Counted from the stretch's first letter, positions 1 to 9,256 are shown. The stretch: 64,000 nucleotides of DNA from Gemmatimonadota bacterium (GCA_009692115.1 SHZU01000003.1:223079-287078); one strand, 5' to 3'. Notes: generated by a model from the sequence alone, not told the origin. Translations and numbers: made by a program.

Positions 1-90
1 CGTCTCGCCGACCCGCCGAAAGCACGTTGGCGGTGCCGCCCAGATCTGGAAGTACCTTGCGGGTGGCGTCGGCGGGCTCGCCGCCTTTTC

Positions 91-537
91 TTGGCGCGCT
101 GGTTGGTGGGCGGTTCCGGATCGATGCTTCATTCCTTCGAGGTCGAAGAAGCGACCTCGGGATCCGAGTTTCGGACCACGATTCGCCCGCGGAGCGTCCG
201 GTTCGTCGAGAGCCCGTCGAGTATTCCGCCGCGGGACAACCGGGCCTGTGACGACCCGTTTATCGCGACACAGGCCCGGTCCATCAACACCGAGGGGTGG
301 CTCGACTTCGATGCGCCGAAGCGGGAGCTGTAGGTGCCCCTCAACTGCACCACGTATGACCAGGCAGGCGGGGTGGTGGCCAATGTCGTTCTGGCCAATC
401 GGATCCGGGCCGACGCCACCGACTGGTACAACCCGTTGGGGTGAGGCCGCCAAACACCGGGGTCGTGGAAAGCGGGAGCGTACCGGGTCGACTGTGCCTA
501 CGGCGGAAAGGTGGTCGTCAGTGGTTCGTTCAAGGTG
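91..537 (+). pseudogene. Decayed gene with two in-frame stop codons
   Basis: Reading one frame straight through gives protein-like sequence interrupted only by TAG at 331 and TGA at 442. Recognisable stretches are RFVES and ARSINTEGWLDF before the first stop, VPLNCTTYDQAGGVVANVV between the stops, and WKAGAYRVDCAYGGKVV after the second. The last block resembles the C-terminal pattern W-x-x-G-x-Y-R-V-D plus 'G-K-V-x-x-G-S-F-x-V' common in uncharacterised membrane-anchored beta-sandwich proteins. The TGA at 442 lies where a Trp (TGG) would fit (L-G-W-G). The frame is otherwise intact, so point nonsense mutation is the simplest explanation. The N-terminal part is unclear and may lie before the window or have lost frame. 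Function unknown. Confidence 0.5.
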
Positions 538-1968
538 CTAGCGAGTGATGTCGTACACCTGCAGACTCGGGTTGGGTGGGTTACTGGCGGCAAAGACGAA
601 CAGCCGCCCCCCAATCCGAACGACCTCCCCGGTATGAAGTCCGTTGGCCACGACCACCGACCCAGCCAGCACGGGCCGGGCCGGATCGGCCAGATCGTAG
701 ACGTAGAGCCCGTGCTTGGACCAATCCGCCGTCACGACGAGCAAGGTGCCGTCGTCGGTCACGGCCACGTCGCTGACCGTCCGGCCCTCGGGAATCCGGA
801 GCGAGTCGGCCAAGACCGGGCCGCTACCGCTGATTCGCCAAATCTTGACCGCATCGCCGACGCCCGACCCGTTGCGGGGGCTCCCGCCCCAGGTGCCGGT
901 GTAGGCGTACTGACCCTTCACCCAGAGATCGGAACCCCAGCGTTCCGGGACGTTGTTGCCGCCGCCTAACGTGGCCAGGGTGATCGGGTCGAGCTTCCAG
1001 AGTCCGCTGGCTAAGTCATTGGCCCAGAGGGCGCCATCGGCCAGCATGATCCCCCAGACGAAGGTGTTGCCGATTCCTCCAGGGCGGACCTGGGCCCGGA
1101 TCCGGGGGGTCAAGTCGCCGTTCAGGGTGCCCGACACGTCGAGCGCCACCACCCCGCCGTTGTAGAACGCCGCATAGAGGATCTGTTTGGCTTCGTCCAT
1201 CCAGAAATTATGGACGCCGGCGCCCGGGATCCGAAGCGAGGCCACTTCCCGGGGGGCGGTCAGATCGGACACGTCGACGACATGGAGATCGCCGGCGGAG
1301 GTGTCGATCAGGCGGGCCGGTCCCTCCTGCCCGATGAAGAGGTAGCGCTTTTCGCCCGACACCGGATTGTGGAACCACCACGCGTTGTGGACGGCGGGGC
1401 CACCGGGGACGCCGTTGGCGCTGGTGACGAGACGGCTGATCTCGACCGGGTTCGACGGCGAGCCGCCCTTCCGGCCGTTCCCGACGTCGTAGATGACCAC
1501 GCCGGTGTTCCAGGCGCAGACGAAGGCGATGCCGTCCCGGACGAAGGTGTCGTGAATGCCGTACTGCGGCGGGATCGGCACCTCGCCGACCAGCACGGGT
1601 GCGGTGCTCGGAGTGAGCCCCGTCAGACTGAAGACGGCCCGGGCCGTATCCAACTGGGCCCGGATGGTGACTGGACCGGCCGCGGTGAGGCGGATCCGGG
1701 CCGTGGCAACGCCCTGCCCGTCCGTTGGGGTCTCGGCGACGATGGTGGCGGCACCGATCACGACCTGCCACTGGAGCGCCTGGCCCACGGCCACCGCGCC
1801 GCCCTGGGCTACGGCCACCCGCAGGAGCACTGGAAGCTCGCCGTCAACCTCGGCCCGTTGATTGTTGCCGCCAACGACCGCCAGGGTCACGGCAGGCGGG
1901 GGTGGCGGAGGGACCGGTTCGCTGGTGCAGGCGACGGTCAGGGCCAGGAGGCAGGTGACAAATCTCAT
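538..1968 (-). CDS. LVIVD-repeat beta-propeller lipoprotein with Ig-like N-terminal domain
   Basis: The 476-residue protein starts with a lipoprotein signal (L-T-V-A-C, Cys14) and a proline run, so it is probably anchored in an outer membrane or the periplasm. Residues about 25-120 look like a bacterial Ig/invasin-type beta-sandwich. The rest consists of repeats such as GVVIYDVGNG, LHVVDVSD and GVVALDVSGTLNGDL, typical of the LVIVD propeller family, and it ends in LQVYDITR. A GGAG Shine-Dalgarno lies just upstream of the ATG. The biochemical role of these proteins is unknown. A longer paralogue lies at 9317-11332, sharing the G-G-S-P-S-N-P and H-N-V/F-W motifs. Confidence 0.8.
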   Translation of the reverse strand: MRFVTCLLALTVACTSEPVPPPPPPAVTLAVVGGNNQRAEVDGELPVLLRVAVAQGGAVAVGQALQWQVVIGAATIVAETPTDGQGVATARIRLTAAGPVTIRAQLDTARAVFSLTGLTPSTAPVLVGEVPIPPQYGIHDTFVRDGIAFVCAWNTGVVIYDVGNGRKGGSPSNPVEISRLVTSANGVPGGPAVHNAWWFHNPVSGEKRYLFIGQEGPARLIDTSAGDLHVVDVSDLTAPREVASLRIPGAGVHNFWMDEAKQILYAAFYNGGVVALDVSGTLNGDLTPRIRAQVRPGGIGNTFVWGIMLADGALWANDLASGLWKLDPITLATLGGGNNVPERWGSDLWVKGQYAYTGTWGGSPRNGSGVGDAVKIWRISGSGPVLADSLRIPEGRTVSDVAVTDDGTLLVVTADWSKHGLYVYDLADPARPVLAGSVVVANGLHTGEVVRIGGRLFVFAASNPPNPSLQVYDITR

Positions 1969-2013
1969 TTGGTCTCCAGGACAACAACCAAGTGGGGGGC
2001 CTGCCCTGACAAA

Positions 2014-2787
2014 TCAGGCTCCGTCGCCGACTTGGTGCTCGGGACGAGCGGTGGCGGAGGCCTGGAGGAAATCAGCGTTCATCCTGGCAATGGTCCAGAC
2101 CCCGATCTCTTTCGGACACGCCTCCGAGCACTCCCCGAAATTGGTGCAGCCGCCGAAGCCCTCGAGATCCATTCGGCCGACCATGGCGAGCGCCCGGCGA
2201 TAGCGCTCGGGTTGCCCCTGCGGGAGTAAGCTCAGATGGCTGACCTTGGCCGCCGTGAACAACATGGCGCTGGCGTTCGGACAGGCGGCGACGCAGGCTC
2301 CACACCCGATGCATTGGGCCGCGTCCATGGCCCGGTCGGCTACATCCTTTGCCACCGGCACCGCATTGGCGTCGGGGGCATTCCCCGTTGCGATGCTGAT
2401 AAACCCTCCGGCTTGGATGATCCGATCGAGCGCGCTTCGATCCACCGACAAGTCTCGGATGATGGGGAACGCCCGGGCCCGGAAGGGCTCGACCGTAATC
2501 GTGTCGCCGTCCTCGAAGGACCGCATGCGAAGCTGGCAGGTTGTGGTGGCCTTGTGGGGCCCGTGCGGGAGGCCGTCAATGACCATCGCGCAACTGCCGC
2601 AAATCCCTTCCCGGCAATCGTGATCGAACGCGACCGGCTCGGTGCCCTTGGCAATCAGGTCCTCGTTAACGACGTCCATCATCTCGAGGAACGACATCTC
2701 GGGGCTGACGGCGTCGGCCCGGTAGGTCTCGAACCGGCCGGCCGCCTTTGGCCCGGCTTGCCGCCAGACTCGGAGCGTGATTTTCAT
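2014..2787 (-). CDS. sdhB: Succinate dehydrogenase/fumarate reductase iron-sulfur subunit
   Basis: The electron-transfer subunit of respiratory complex II carries electrons from FAD in SdhA to quinone at the membrane subunit. In the 257 residues, the [2Fe-2S] ligands are Cys58, 63, 66 and 84 ([10 protein letters not shown]). The [4Fe-4S] motif is C159[11 protein letters not shown], and the [3Fe-4S]-type motif follows at Cys214, 220 and 224. Its ATG overlaps the TGA of sdhA (ATGA), so it is translationally coupled as the last gene of mdh-sdhC-sdhA-sdhB. The gene order C-A-B and the single b-type membrane subunit match the Bacillus/epsilonproteobacterial b558 class. Confidence 0.96.
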   Translation of the reverse strand: MKITLRVWRQAGPKAAGRFETYRADAVSPEMSFLEMMDVVNEDLIAKGTEPVAFDHDCREGICGSCAMVIDGLPHGPHKATTTCQLRMRSFEDGDTITVEPFRARAFPIIRDLSVDRSALDRIIQAGGFISIATGNAPDANAVPVAKDVADRAMDAAQCIGCGACVAACPNASAMLFTAAKVSHLSLLPQGQPERYRRALAMVGRMDLEGFGGCTNFGECSEACPKEIGVWTIARMNADFLQASATARPEHQVGDGA

Positions 2788-4697
2788 TTGTAGCTTCTCG
2801 TCGTGAGCTTCACGTTGTCGAACTGGAGCGGCTCGCGGTGCATCACGGGAGGGTTCGCGTCGCCCTGGTACTCCCAGGCCGCCACGTAGCAGAACCCCTC
2901 GTCGTCACGCTTTGCCTCACCGTCCGGGGTCTGGTACTCGGTCCGGAAATGCCCCCCGCACGATTCGTCCCGGTGGAGCGCGTCCCGGCACATCAACTCA
3001 CCGAACTCGAGGAAATCTGCGACGCGGCCGGCCTTTTCCAGCGATTGATTCATCTCCTCGCCCTGGCCGAGGACCCGGACCGACGACCAGAACTCCGCTC
3101 GGAGTCCCGGGATCAAGTCGAGGGCCGCCCGCAGGCCCTCCGCCGACCGCTCCATGCCGCAGTGGTCCCACATGATCTTGCCGAGTTCCCGGTGAAACGA
3201 ATCGACGCTCCGCCCGCCTCCCACCGCGAGTAACCGCCGGGTCCGCTCGGTCACCCCGGCCACCGTGGCGGCGGCCTCGGCGATGGTGGCCTGACCGGCG
3301 CCCGGTTTGACCTGGGCCAGGTAGTTGCCGATGGTGTACGGAATCACGAAGTACCCGTCGGCCAGGCCCTGCATCAGCGCGCTCGCCCCAAGCCGGTTGG
3401 CGCCGTGGTCGGAAAAGTTGGCTTCGCCTAACACGAACAGGCCGGGAACGGTGCTCATCAGGTTGTAGTCGACCCAGAGCCCGCCCATGGTGTAATGGAC
3501 CGCCGGGAAGATCCGCATCGGAAGCTGGTACGGGTTCTCGCCGGTAATCCGCTCATACATGTCGAACAGGTTGCCGTAGCGTTCCCGGATCTTCGGCTCG
3601 CCCAATCGTTTGATGGCGTCGGCAAAATCGAGGTAGACGCCGAGCCCAGTTTCCCCGACGCCGCGGCCGGTGTCGCAGGCCTCCTTGGCGGCCCGGGAGG
3701 CAATGTCCCGCGGCGAGAGGTTGCCGAAGCCCGGATATTTCCGCTCGAGGTAGTAGTCGCGCTCGGCTTCGGGAATGTCCGCCGGGGTCCGCTTGTCGCC
3801 CGGGGTTGTGGGAACCCAGACCCGGCCGTCGTTTCGGAGCGATTCGCTCATCAGGGTGAGTTTGGACTGATAGTCCCCACTCATCGGGATGCAGGTCGGA
3901 TGGATCTGGGTGTAGCACGGATTGGCGAAGGCGGCGCCGCGCTTGTAGGCGCGGTAGGTGGCGCTGACGTTGCAGCCCCTGGCGTTGGTTGAGAGGTAGA
4001 ACACGTTGCCGTAGCCGCCGGTGGCCAGGATTACTGCATCGGCCAAATGGGACTCGATGGCCCCGGTCACCAAGTCCCGGGTGACGATGCCGGTGGCACG
4101 CCCGTCGGTGACGATCAGGTCGAGCATTTCGGTCCGGGGCACCATGGTGACCGATCCGGCGGCAATCTGCCGTTCGAGCGCACTGTAGGCGCCCAACAGC
4201 AACTGCTGCCCGGTTTGGCCTCGGGCGTAGAACGTCCGGGACACCTGGGCACCGCCGAACGACCGGTTCGATAGCAGGCCCCCGTACTCCCTCGCGAACG
4301 GGACGCCCTGGGCCACGCACTGGTCGATGATATCGGTCGACACCTGGGCCAGCCGGTAGACGTTGGCTTCGCGGGCCCGGAAGTCCCCGCCCTTGATGGT
4401 GTCGTAGAACAGCCGGTAGACGCTGTCGCCATCATTCTGGTAATTCTTGGTGGCGTTGATCCCGCCCTGCGCCGCGATGCTGTGGGCCCGGCGCGGCGTA
4501 TCCTGGAAGCAGAAGCAGCGGACCTGGTAGCCCAATTCGCCGAGCGAGGCGGCCGCCGAGGCGCCGGCCAACCCGGAACCGACGACGATGACGCTGTATT
4601 TTCGCTTGTTGGCCGGGCTGACCAGCTTCAAGTCGAACTTATGGCGGTCCCACTTCTGCTCCAGCGGACCGGCCGGAATCCGGGCGTTGAGTTCCAT
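2784..4697 (-). CDS. sdhA: Succinate dehydrogenase/fumarate reductase flavoprotein subunit
   Basis: The catalytic subunit of complex II oxidises succinate to fumarate with covalently bound FAD. The 637 residues contain the dinucleotide-binding motif [10 protein letters not shown] near residue 38, the flavinylation-region motif [11 protein letters not shown] near 72, and the C-terminal [12 protein letters not shown]/substrate motif. The length is normal for the b558-type enzyme. It begins 3 nt after sdhC ends and overlaps sdhB by 4 nt, so all three subunits should be made from one mRNA. Direction of catalysis (succinate oxidation or fumarate reduction) cannot be decided from sequence, but co-location with malate dehydrogenase favours a TCA role. 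Confidence 0.97.
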   Translation of the reverse strand: MELNARIPAGPLEQKWDRHKFDLKLVSPANKRKYSVIVVGSGLAGASAAASLGELGYQVRCFCFQDTPRRAHSIAAQGGINATKNYQNDGDSVYRLFYDTIKGGDFRAREANVYRLAQVSTDIIDQCVAQGVPFAREYGGLLSNRSFGGAQVSRTFYARGQTGQQLLLGAYSALERQIAAGSVTMVPRTEMLDLIVTDGRATGIVTRDLVTGAIESHLADAVILATGGYGNVFYLSTNARGCNVSATYRAYKRGAAFANPCYTQIHPTCIPMSGDYQSKLTLMSESLRNDGRVWVPTTPGDKRTPADIPEAERDYYLERKYPGFGNLSPRDIASRAAKEACDTGRGVGETGLGVYLDFADAIKRLGEPKIRERYGNLFDMYERITGENPYQLPMRIFPAVHYTMGGLWVDYNLMSTVPGLFVLGEANFSDHGANRLGASALMQGLADGYFVIPYTIGNYLAQVKPGAGQATIAEAAATVAGVTERTRRLLAVGGGRSVDSFHRELGKIMWDHCGMERSAEGLRAALDLIPGLRAEFWSSVRVLGQGEEMNQSLEKAGRVADFLEFGELMCRDALHRDESCGGHFRTEYQTPDGEAKRDDEGFCYVAAWEYQGDANPPVMHREPLQFDNVKLTTRSYK

Positions 4698-4700
4698 GGG

Positions 4701-5396
4701 TTACCGAACCAATCCGAAGAGCACACCCAGCGGAATCGATACGAAGCCGAGGGGAATGAAGACCGAGATGAACCAGGCTAGATGGAGCCGAATCCCGTTG
4801 ACGTTCGGGTGATTGGCACCGAGGGTTTGGAACATGCTCCAGATCCCGTGGTGGAGATGCAGAGCCAGCGCTGCCATGGACACGAGGTAGAACAGGGCCA
4901 CCCAGACTACCGAAAAGCTCCGAACCACGTTCTCGTAGGGCTCGCCCTTGACAAACAAAGACGGGAGAATGGTGCCGGTCGTGAAATGGAGGATATGGAA
5001 GATGACGAACGTGGCCAGCAGCAGCCCGCCGATCCGCATCAGGCGGGCCGCGAGGGTCGAGACCTGGGGCCTGAGCTTGGCGTACCGCTCCGGCCGGGCC
5101 GCTCTGGCCCGACGGGAAAGCGTCAGGGCGGCGTGGACGTGGAACACCAACGCCACCAGGACCACGGCCCGAGTGCCCCAGACCAGCGCCGGATAGCTCT
5201 GGAGCAGCGCGGCATATCCGTTCATGGCGGCCGCACCGCGATGCACCAGCAAGTTCCCGATCATGTGGATCGTGATGAAGCCGACCAGCACGATGCCGGT
5301 AGCCGCCATGACGACCTTCCGTCCAATGGTCGACGCGTAGAACCGGACCAGCCACCCGCCCGCCGGTCCGGCCGCCGGGACCGAGGGGGCCGCCAT
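4701..5396 (-). CDS. sdhC: Succinate dehydrogenase cytochrome b558 membrane subunit
   Basis: This 231-residue integral membrane subunit anchors SdhAB and should bind two b haems and the quinone. About five hydrophobic segments are visible, starting with VVMAATGIVLVGFITIHMIG, with histidines placed for haem ligation (e.g. I-H-M-I-G-N, V-F-H-V-H, F-H-I-L-H-F, L-H-L-H-H-G). This is the pattern of the single-subunit cytochrome b558 family rather than separate SdhC/SdhD. The ATG overlaps the TGA of mdh by one base. The N-terminus has an extra Ala/Pro-rich stretch before the first helix. Confidence 0.93.
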   Translation of the reverse strand: MAAPSVPAAGPAGGWLVRFYASTIGRKVVMAATGIVLVGFITIHMIGNLLVHRGAAAMNGYAALLQSYPALVWGTRAVVLVALVFHVHAALTLSRRARAARPERYAKLRPQVSTLAARLMRIGGLLLATFVIFHILHFTTGTILPSLFVKGEPYENVVRSFSVVWVALFYLVSMAALALHLHHGIWSMFQTLGANHPNVNGIRLHLAWFISVFIPLGFVSIPLGVLFGLVR

Positions 5397-6325
5397 CAGG
5401 CCCCGACCGCCGCCTGCATCGAACGAACCCCCTCGGCGGAGGTGTGGAGATCTTTCCTCTCTTGGTCCGTCAGGCTGACCTCGATGATCTGCTCGAGGCC
5501 GTTCTTCCCGAGCTTGCAGGGCACGCCGCAGAACACATCCTTGAGACCGTACTCCCCGGTCAGCCAGACGGCGCAGGGCAGGATCCGCTTTTTGTCGAGG
5601 ACGATGGCTTCGACCATCTGCACGGCCGCCGCGCTCGGGGCGTAATAGGCCGAGCCGGTCTTCAGGTGCGCCACGATCTCAGCGCCACCGTTCCGGGTCC
5701 GGGTCACGATTGCGGCCAACTTGTCCTCGGCCAGAAGCTGCCGAACCGGAATCCCGGACACCGTGGTATAGGACACCAGCGGCACCATGGTGTCGCCGTG
5801 GCCGCCTAACACCATGGCTTGAATGTCTTCGACCGACACGTCCATGGCTTCGGCCAGGAACATCCGGTACCGGGCGGTATCGAGCACGCCGGCCATCCCA
5901 ATGACCCGTTCGCGGGGGAATCCGCTGGCTTTCATGGCCACGTAGCACATTACGTCGAGCGGATTGGAGACGACGATGATGATCGAGTTCGGGGCAACCC
6001 GGGCAATTTCCTTGGAGACGGCCGAGACGATGCCGGCGTTGGTCTTGACCAGGTCATCCCGGCTCATGCCGGGCTTTCGGGCAATTCCGGCGGTGACGAC
6101 GAAGATCTCGGAGCCGGCCGCGAGGTCGTAGCTGTTGGTGCCGACGATCCGGGTGTCGTAGCCCTCGATCGGCCCGGACTGCCATTGATCGAGACCCTTG
6201 CCCTGGGGCACGCCCTCGACGACGTCGACCATGACGACGGTGCGGGCCAAATTGTTCTCGGCGAGGCGTTGGGCAGCCGTTGCGCCGACATTGCCGGCCC
6301 CGACGACAGTGATCTTGTTGAGCAT
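5396..6325 (-). CDS. mdh: Malate dehydrogenase (LDH-like, NAD-dependent)
   Basis: The enzyme oxidises malate to oxaloacetate with NAD+ in the TCA cycle. The 309 residues show the Rossmann motif G-A-G-N-V-G-A-T near residue 9, the acidic residue after beta-2 (M-V-D-V-V-E-G), the substrate Arg loop [11 protein letters not shown], the S-N-P-L-D-V motif, and the active-site G-G-H-G-D-T-M-V-P. The Arg in the mobile loop supports malate over lactate. It is the first gene of the mdh-sdhCAB unit, and the region upstream (6326-6432) is the likely promoter. An upstream TTA-GGC Leu-Gly pair lies in the V-L-G-G-H-G-D active-site segment. Confidence 0.96.
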   Translation of the reverse strand: MLNKITVVGAGNVGATAAQRLAENNLARTVVMVDVVEGVPQGKGLDQWQSGPIEGYDTRIVGTNSYDLAAGSEIFVVTAGIARKPGMSRDDLVKTNAGIVSAVSKEIARVAPNSIIIVVSNPLDVMCYVAMKASGFPRERVIGMAGVLDTARYRMFLAEAMDVSVEDIQAMVLGGHGDTMVPLVSYTTVSGIPVRQLLAEDKLAAIVTRTRNGGAEIVAHLKTGSAYYAPSAAAVQMVEAIVLDKKRILPCAVWLTGEYGLKDVFCGVPCKLGKNGLEQIIEVSLTDQERKDLHTSAEGVRSMQAAVGA

Positions 6326-6432
6326 AGGAGGGGTAATCGGTCGAAAAGGGTAACGGTTGAATGCGAAAACGCCCGCCCGGATGACCGACCGGGACGAGGG
6401 AAAATCTAGCGATACCAGCCGGTTAGGCCAAG

Positions 6433-6837
6433 CTAGTGGCGATCGGCTTCGGCGGTGGCGTCGAGGTTGAAGCGCGGGACCTGGGCTAGGAACCGAGTGC
6501 CATCATCGCGGAGGAACTCGTAGTGGCCTTCCATGAATCCTGAAGGACTCTTGAGAATGCAGTAACTCTGGTATTCGTAGGTCCGGCCCGGCTCGATCCG
6601 GGGCTGCTCGCCGACGACCCCGTCGCCGTTGACTTCGTGGTCCTCGCCGAGTCCGACGGAGTCGTGGATCCGCCAGAGCCGGGTGAGCAGCTTGGCGGGG
6701 ACGACCCCGACGTTTTCAATCCGGATCGAATAGGCAAAGACGAAATGGCCCAGCGACGGGCGGGACTGCCCGGGCAGGAACGTGGGTCGCACGGTGATGC
6801 GAATCCCGTCGGTCAGGCGATAGTAGAACGGGGGCAT
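6433..6837 (-). CDS. apaG: ApaG domain protein
   Basis: The 134-residue protein is a single beta-sandwich ApaG domain, with characteristic stretches [23 protein letters not shown] and the C-terminal [10 protein letters not shown]. ApaG proteins have been linked to Co/Mg resistance and phosphate-compound binding, but the precise bacterial function remains unsettled. It is transcribed toward mdh, with 107 nt between its stop and the mdh start. A GTTAGGC heptamer lies 4-10 nt past its stop. Confidence 0.9.
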   Translation of the reverse strand: MPPFYYRLTDGIRITVRPTFLPGQSRPSLGHFVFAYSIRIENVGVVPAKLLTRLWRIHDSVGLGEDHEVNGDGVVGEQPRIEPGRTYEYQSYCILKSPSGFMEGHYEFLRDDGTRFLAQVPRFNLDATAEADRH

Positions 6838-6857
6838 GGTCGCTTTGGCGGAGTCCG

Positions 6858-7166
6858 GTGGCCGATCATGACGAGCGCAACGTACGCCAGTCGGGGCCGA
6901 TTCACCAACCCCCTGCCCCGCGGCCCGAACTTGGTAAGGACCTCCCGGTCGGGATCTACCTGTCCGCGGGCGTGCTCGAGGCGGGTGACCCTGATCTCGA
7001 GGGTATCGGGAAAATCGTCAGTGGGACGGCCCATTTGGCCGGCGTGCTCGCCGGGCGGAAGTATCCGGGGCTCAAGCTGGTGACTGAATTCCATCCTGAC
7101 ATGGGTCACGTGGACGTCGTGGGCACGGCGGTGGTCCGCGGGCTCCGGACGCTCTACGCCAAATGA
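6858..7166 (+). pseudogene. C-terminal remnant of an alpha/beta-hydrolase (esterase D-like)
   Basis: Only the last part reads as protein of a known kind: GIYLSAGVLE, then LAGRKYPGLKLVTEFHPD and M-G-H-V-D-V-V followed by RGLRTLY. This matches the C-terminal strand, helix and His-loop of putative esterases of the PF00756 type, where the His of 'D-x-x-H' completes the triad. The N-terminal two-thirds with the nucleophile are absent, and the first ~30 codons look random. It directly follows the divergent apaG start. A 33-codon open stretch (7163-7261) overlaps its stop as ATGA but is not recognisable. Confidence 0.55.
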
Positions 7167-7263
7167 CCGCCCCCAGGGGCGCCGGAGACGTTCCGCTGGC
7201 GCCGGACGCTCGTGAGTTCATCGCGGCCGCCGCCTCCGGCGAAGGCGCCGAGCCGGACGCGTG

Positions 7264-7644
7264 ATGACGCGACCCAGGGTCAGACTCCGGGCGGGCGGCA
7301 ACCCGCAAAACGCCAAGGCCGACGGAGACGCGTCGGTGCCGGCCTACATCGCGGCCATGCCGGGTTGGAAGCGTGACACCGGGATACGCCTCGATGCCCT
7401 GGTCGGCCAGCAGGTCCCGTTCGTTCAGCAGGCCGTGAAATGGAACCCGCCCTTCTACGGCCTCGAGGGTCAGGGCTGGTTCCTCGGGCTACACGTGTTC
7501 ACCCGCTACGTCAAGGAGACCTTTTCCGCCACTTTATACACAAGCGTGACGGAGTCGCCCATCCCGACCCTGGCGTCCGCTTATAATTGTATTACACGGC
7601 TCGTAGCCACTCAGGTTCCCGAGCAAGCCGGCAACCCAGACTGA
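7264..7644 (+). pseudogene. 5' part of an interrupted DUF1801 gene
   Basis: Residues about 13-87 (N-P-Q-N-A-K-A-D, Y-I-A-A-M-P-G-W-K-R-D, A-V-K-W-N-P-P-F-Y-G, G-W-F-L-G-L-H-V-F-T-R-Y-V-K) are a clear DUF1801 (YdhG-like) domain. Homology stops at about position 7524; the remaining 40 codons are unrelated and run to a chance stop. The missing C-terminus is found about 1.45 kb downstream at 8979-9068. The family function is unknown. Confidence 0.8.
7582..7587 (+). promoter_or_regulatory. Candidate -10 element (TATAAT)
   Basis: A perfect TATAAT hexamer lies 70 nt before the ATG of the secreted TPR-like gene, inside the segment that interrupts DUF1801. In DNA this GC-rich it stands out. No convincing -35 hexamer at 16-18 nt was seen, so this is a weak promoter call. 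Confidence 0.35.
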
Positions 7645-7657
7645 GGATCGAACACTT

Positions 7658-8872
7658 ATGGTCGAGTACAACGTATTGGTTCGGCATCTACCTACGGTGA
7701 CAGTTGTCAAGGTAACCGCACAACGAGGGTCAGCGGTTATCGCGTTGGTACTCGGTGTCGCTGGGTCGCCACTCCGCGCTCAGCAGTGGTTGGCGAGCAC
7801 CTCGTGCACGGCGAGCGCCGCGCCGATTGCTGATCTTGCAATCACACACATGGTTAATGTTGAGAGTGCAGCAGCCTCAGCGGTGGCGGATGCCGCGTTG
7901 CTCGTCGATCCCACCTGTGGCGCAGCCAAGTTGGTGCGTGCCAGCATAGCACGAACCGAGGCCAATGGTGGTTCAAAGGAACGGTGGCTAGCGTCAGCGC
8001 GTGCAGGGAAGCTCACGGCGTCGGAAGTCGCGTTCGCCGAAGGCGTAGCCAGCCGCAAGTGGGAAGAGGTGAGCGCCAACGCCATTGCGGCTGGCGACAA
8101 GTCCCCGGTGTTTGCATTCTGGACTTCTCCGGCGGCGGGGCAGACGGGCGTCGACCAGTTGGCGGCGTTTGCCACGGCCCATGCGATGCATCCTCGGATC
8201 GCTGCACCGGCATTGAACCTGCTCGCGTATGCCTACGCGCAGGCGAATAATGGCGTCACGCAAGTCGACTTTGCCAAGGCTAAGACCTACGCTGAACAGT
8301 ACGCCAAGGCGTACCCGTCCGCGAACTCGTACGATTCGCAGGCGGAGATTGCGGCACTCTCAGGAGACTTTGCGGCGGCCCTCGCGTCGCAGGTTAAATC
8401 CGTAGACATCGCAGGAAATCAGGCGAGCTACCTGGACCGCGCGGATGCGTACAGTCGCCGGACGCGCCGCGAGCAGATTACGACGACGCTGACCAACGCC
8501 CTGCAGAAGCTCAACGGAGCGGACACCTCCAAGAAGAGCCTACTCGGCGAGATGATGGTGAACTGCAATTCCAATATGTCGCCGTGCTACCAGTTGAATC
8601 CGACGACCTTCATGGCACGCGAAGCCGACGTGAAGTGGGTGACCGGCGGGACGAAGGTGTCGGACGTGAAGATCTACTTCTTCAATGACGACACCGACAT
8701 GGCGATCGCGACCTACATGGATAACGGCACGTATGTCGTCGACGGGCGCTCGGTCGAATATCAAACGCGTGCCTCGAGCGTCTGGATGCGGAACGATACG
8801 ACGGGTGCGTGGACGATTGTGCACAGCAATTACGCGCCGGCTGGCGGAGCCGGAATTCCTGCGAAGCCGTAA
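7658..8872 (+). CDS. Secreted TPR-like protein with C-terminal NTF2/SnoaL-like domain
   Basis: The 404 codons encode an N-terminal signal peptide (hydrophobic V-I-A-L-V-L-G-V-A-G ending S-P-L-R-A-Q), helical Ala-rich repeats about residues 60-260 resembling tetratricopeptide helices, and a C-terminal segment from about 320 (V-K-I-Y-F-F-N-D-D, A-T-Y-M-D-N-G-T-Y, W-M-R-N-D, V-H-S-N-Y-A-P) resembling the NTF2-like DUF4440/SnoaL fold. The ATG at 7658 is used here; GTG at 7696 is possible and would shorten the signal n-region. Base composition is visibly lower in GC than the neighbours, with many A- or T-ending codons. It sits within the DNA that splits the DUF1801 gene, which suggests acquisition. 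Function unknown. Confidence 0.75.
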   Translation: MVEYNVLVRHLPTVTVVKVTAQRGSAVIALVLGVAGSPLRAQQWLASTSCTASAAPIADLAITHMVNVESAAASAVADAALLVDPTCGAAKLVRASIARTEANGGSKERWLASARAGKLTASEVAFAEGVASRKWEEVSANAIAAGDKSPVFAFWTSPAAGQTGVDQLAAFATAHAMHPRIAAPALNLLAYAYAQANNGVTQVDFAKAKTYAEQYAKAYPSANSYDSQAEIAALSGDFAAALASQVKSVDIAGNQASYLDRADAYSRRTRREQITTTLTNALQKLNGADTSKKSLLGEMMVNCNSNMSPCYQLNPTTFMAREADVKWVTGGTKVSDVKIYFFNDDTDMAIATYMDNGTYVVDGRSVEYQTRASSVWMRNDTTGAWTIVHSNYAPAGGAGIPAKP

Positions 8873-8924
8873 CGCGTGAGCGAGGTCATCCGTGGGCAGC
8901 TGCCTACGCTGATCGCTCTGTCGA

Positions 8925-8966
8925 AACGACGGCGGGGCATCCCATTTGGGATGCCCCGCTGTCGTT
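8925..8966. terminator. Long perfect hairpin downstream of the secreted TPR-like gene
   Basis: The arms GCGGGGCATCCCA and TGGGATGCCCCGC are perfectly complementary around a 2-nt centre. They are extended outward, after one unpaired base on each side, by AACGAC/GTCGTT. No T-tract follows on either strand. It probably ends transcription of the gene at 7658-8872 and lies only about 13 nt before the DUF1801 remnant resumes. Confidence 0.6.
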
Positions 8967-8978
8967 GAGGAGGCATGC

Positions 8979-9068
8979 TGGATCGATATTCACGAGAATG
9001 ATGTCGACGAGAGATGGCTAGCGAGGTGGGTCAAGCAGGCGGCGGCGTTGCCCGGGTGGCTCCCGTAG
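8979..9068 (+). pseudogene. 3' part of the interrupted DUF1801 gene
   Basis: The codons read W-I-D-I-H-E-N-D-V-D-E-R-W-L-A-R then W-V-K-Q-A-A-A-L-P-G-W-L-P and stop. This is the typical C-terminal end of DUF1801 proteins (D-I-H-E-x-D ... W-V-K-Q-A). Together with 7264-7524 it accounts for about 116 of about 140 residues; some 20 codons between the halves are missing. The frame differs from the 5' half. Nothing recognisable follows between 9069 and 9256. Confidence 0.75.
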
Positions 9069-9256
9069 CCGACGTGGCTACCGCGCCTTCCAATATGCCG
9101 CCATCCGGGCTTGAGTGGTTCCGTGCAGTTCGGCGCGCTTGGTCCGATCGTCGCCTCCATCGAACGTCGACCAGGTGCCAAGCCGACCCGGGCGATTCGT
9201 TCGCCGGTCGATGGAATTGGGGCGGTATGGAGCGGCATCGCGGGCTGGATAGCGAG

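Noticed and set aside
442-444. In-frame TGA as a selenocysteine codon, since selC is present in the genome
   Set aside because: The same frame also has a TAG at 331, the residue expected at 442 is Trp, and no SECIS-like hairpin follows directly.
8925-8966. Integron attC site at the edge of the foreign segment
   Set aside because: The core boxes and the unpaired extrahelical bases of attC are lacking, and no integrase gene is in the window.
7525-8978. Insertion sequence interrupting DUF1801
   Set aside because: No transposase, no terminal inverted repeats and no target duplication could be seen.
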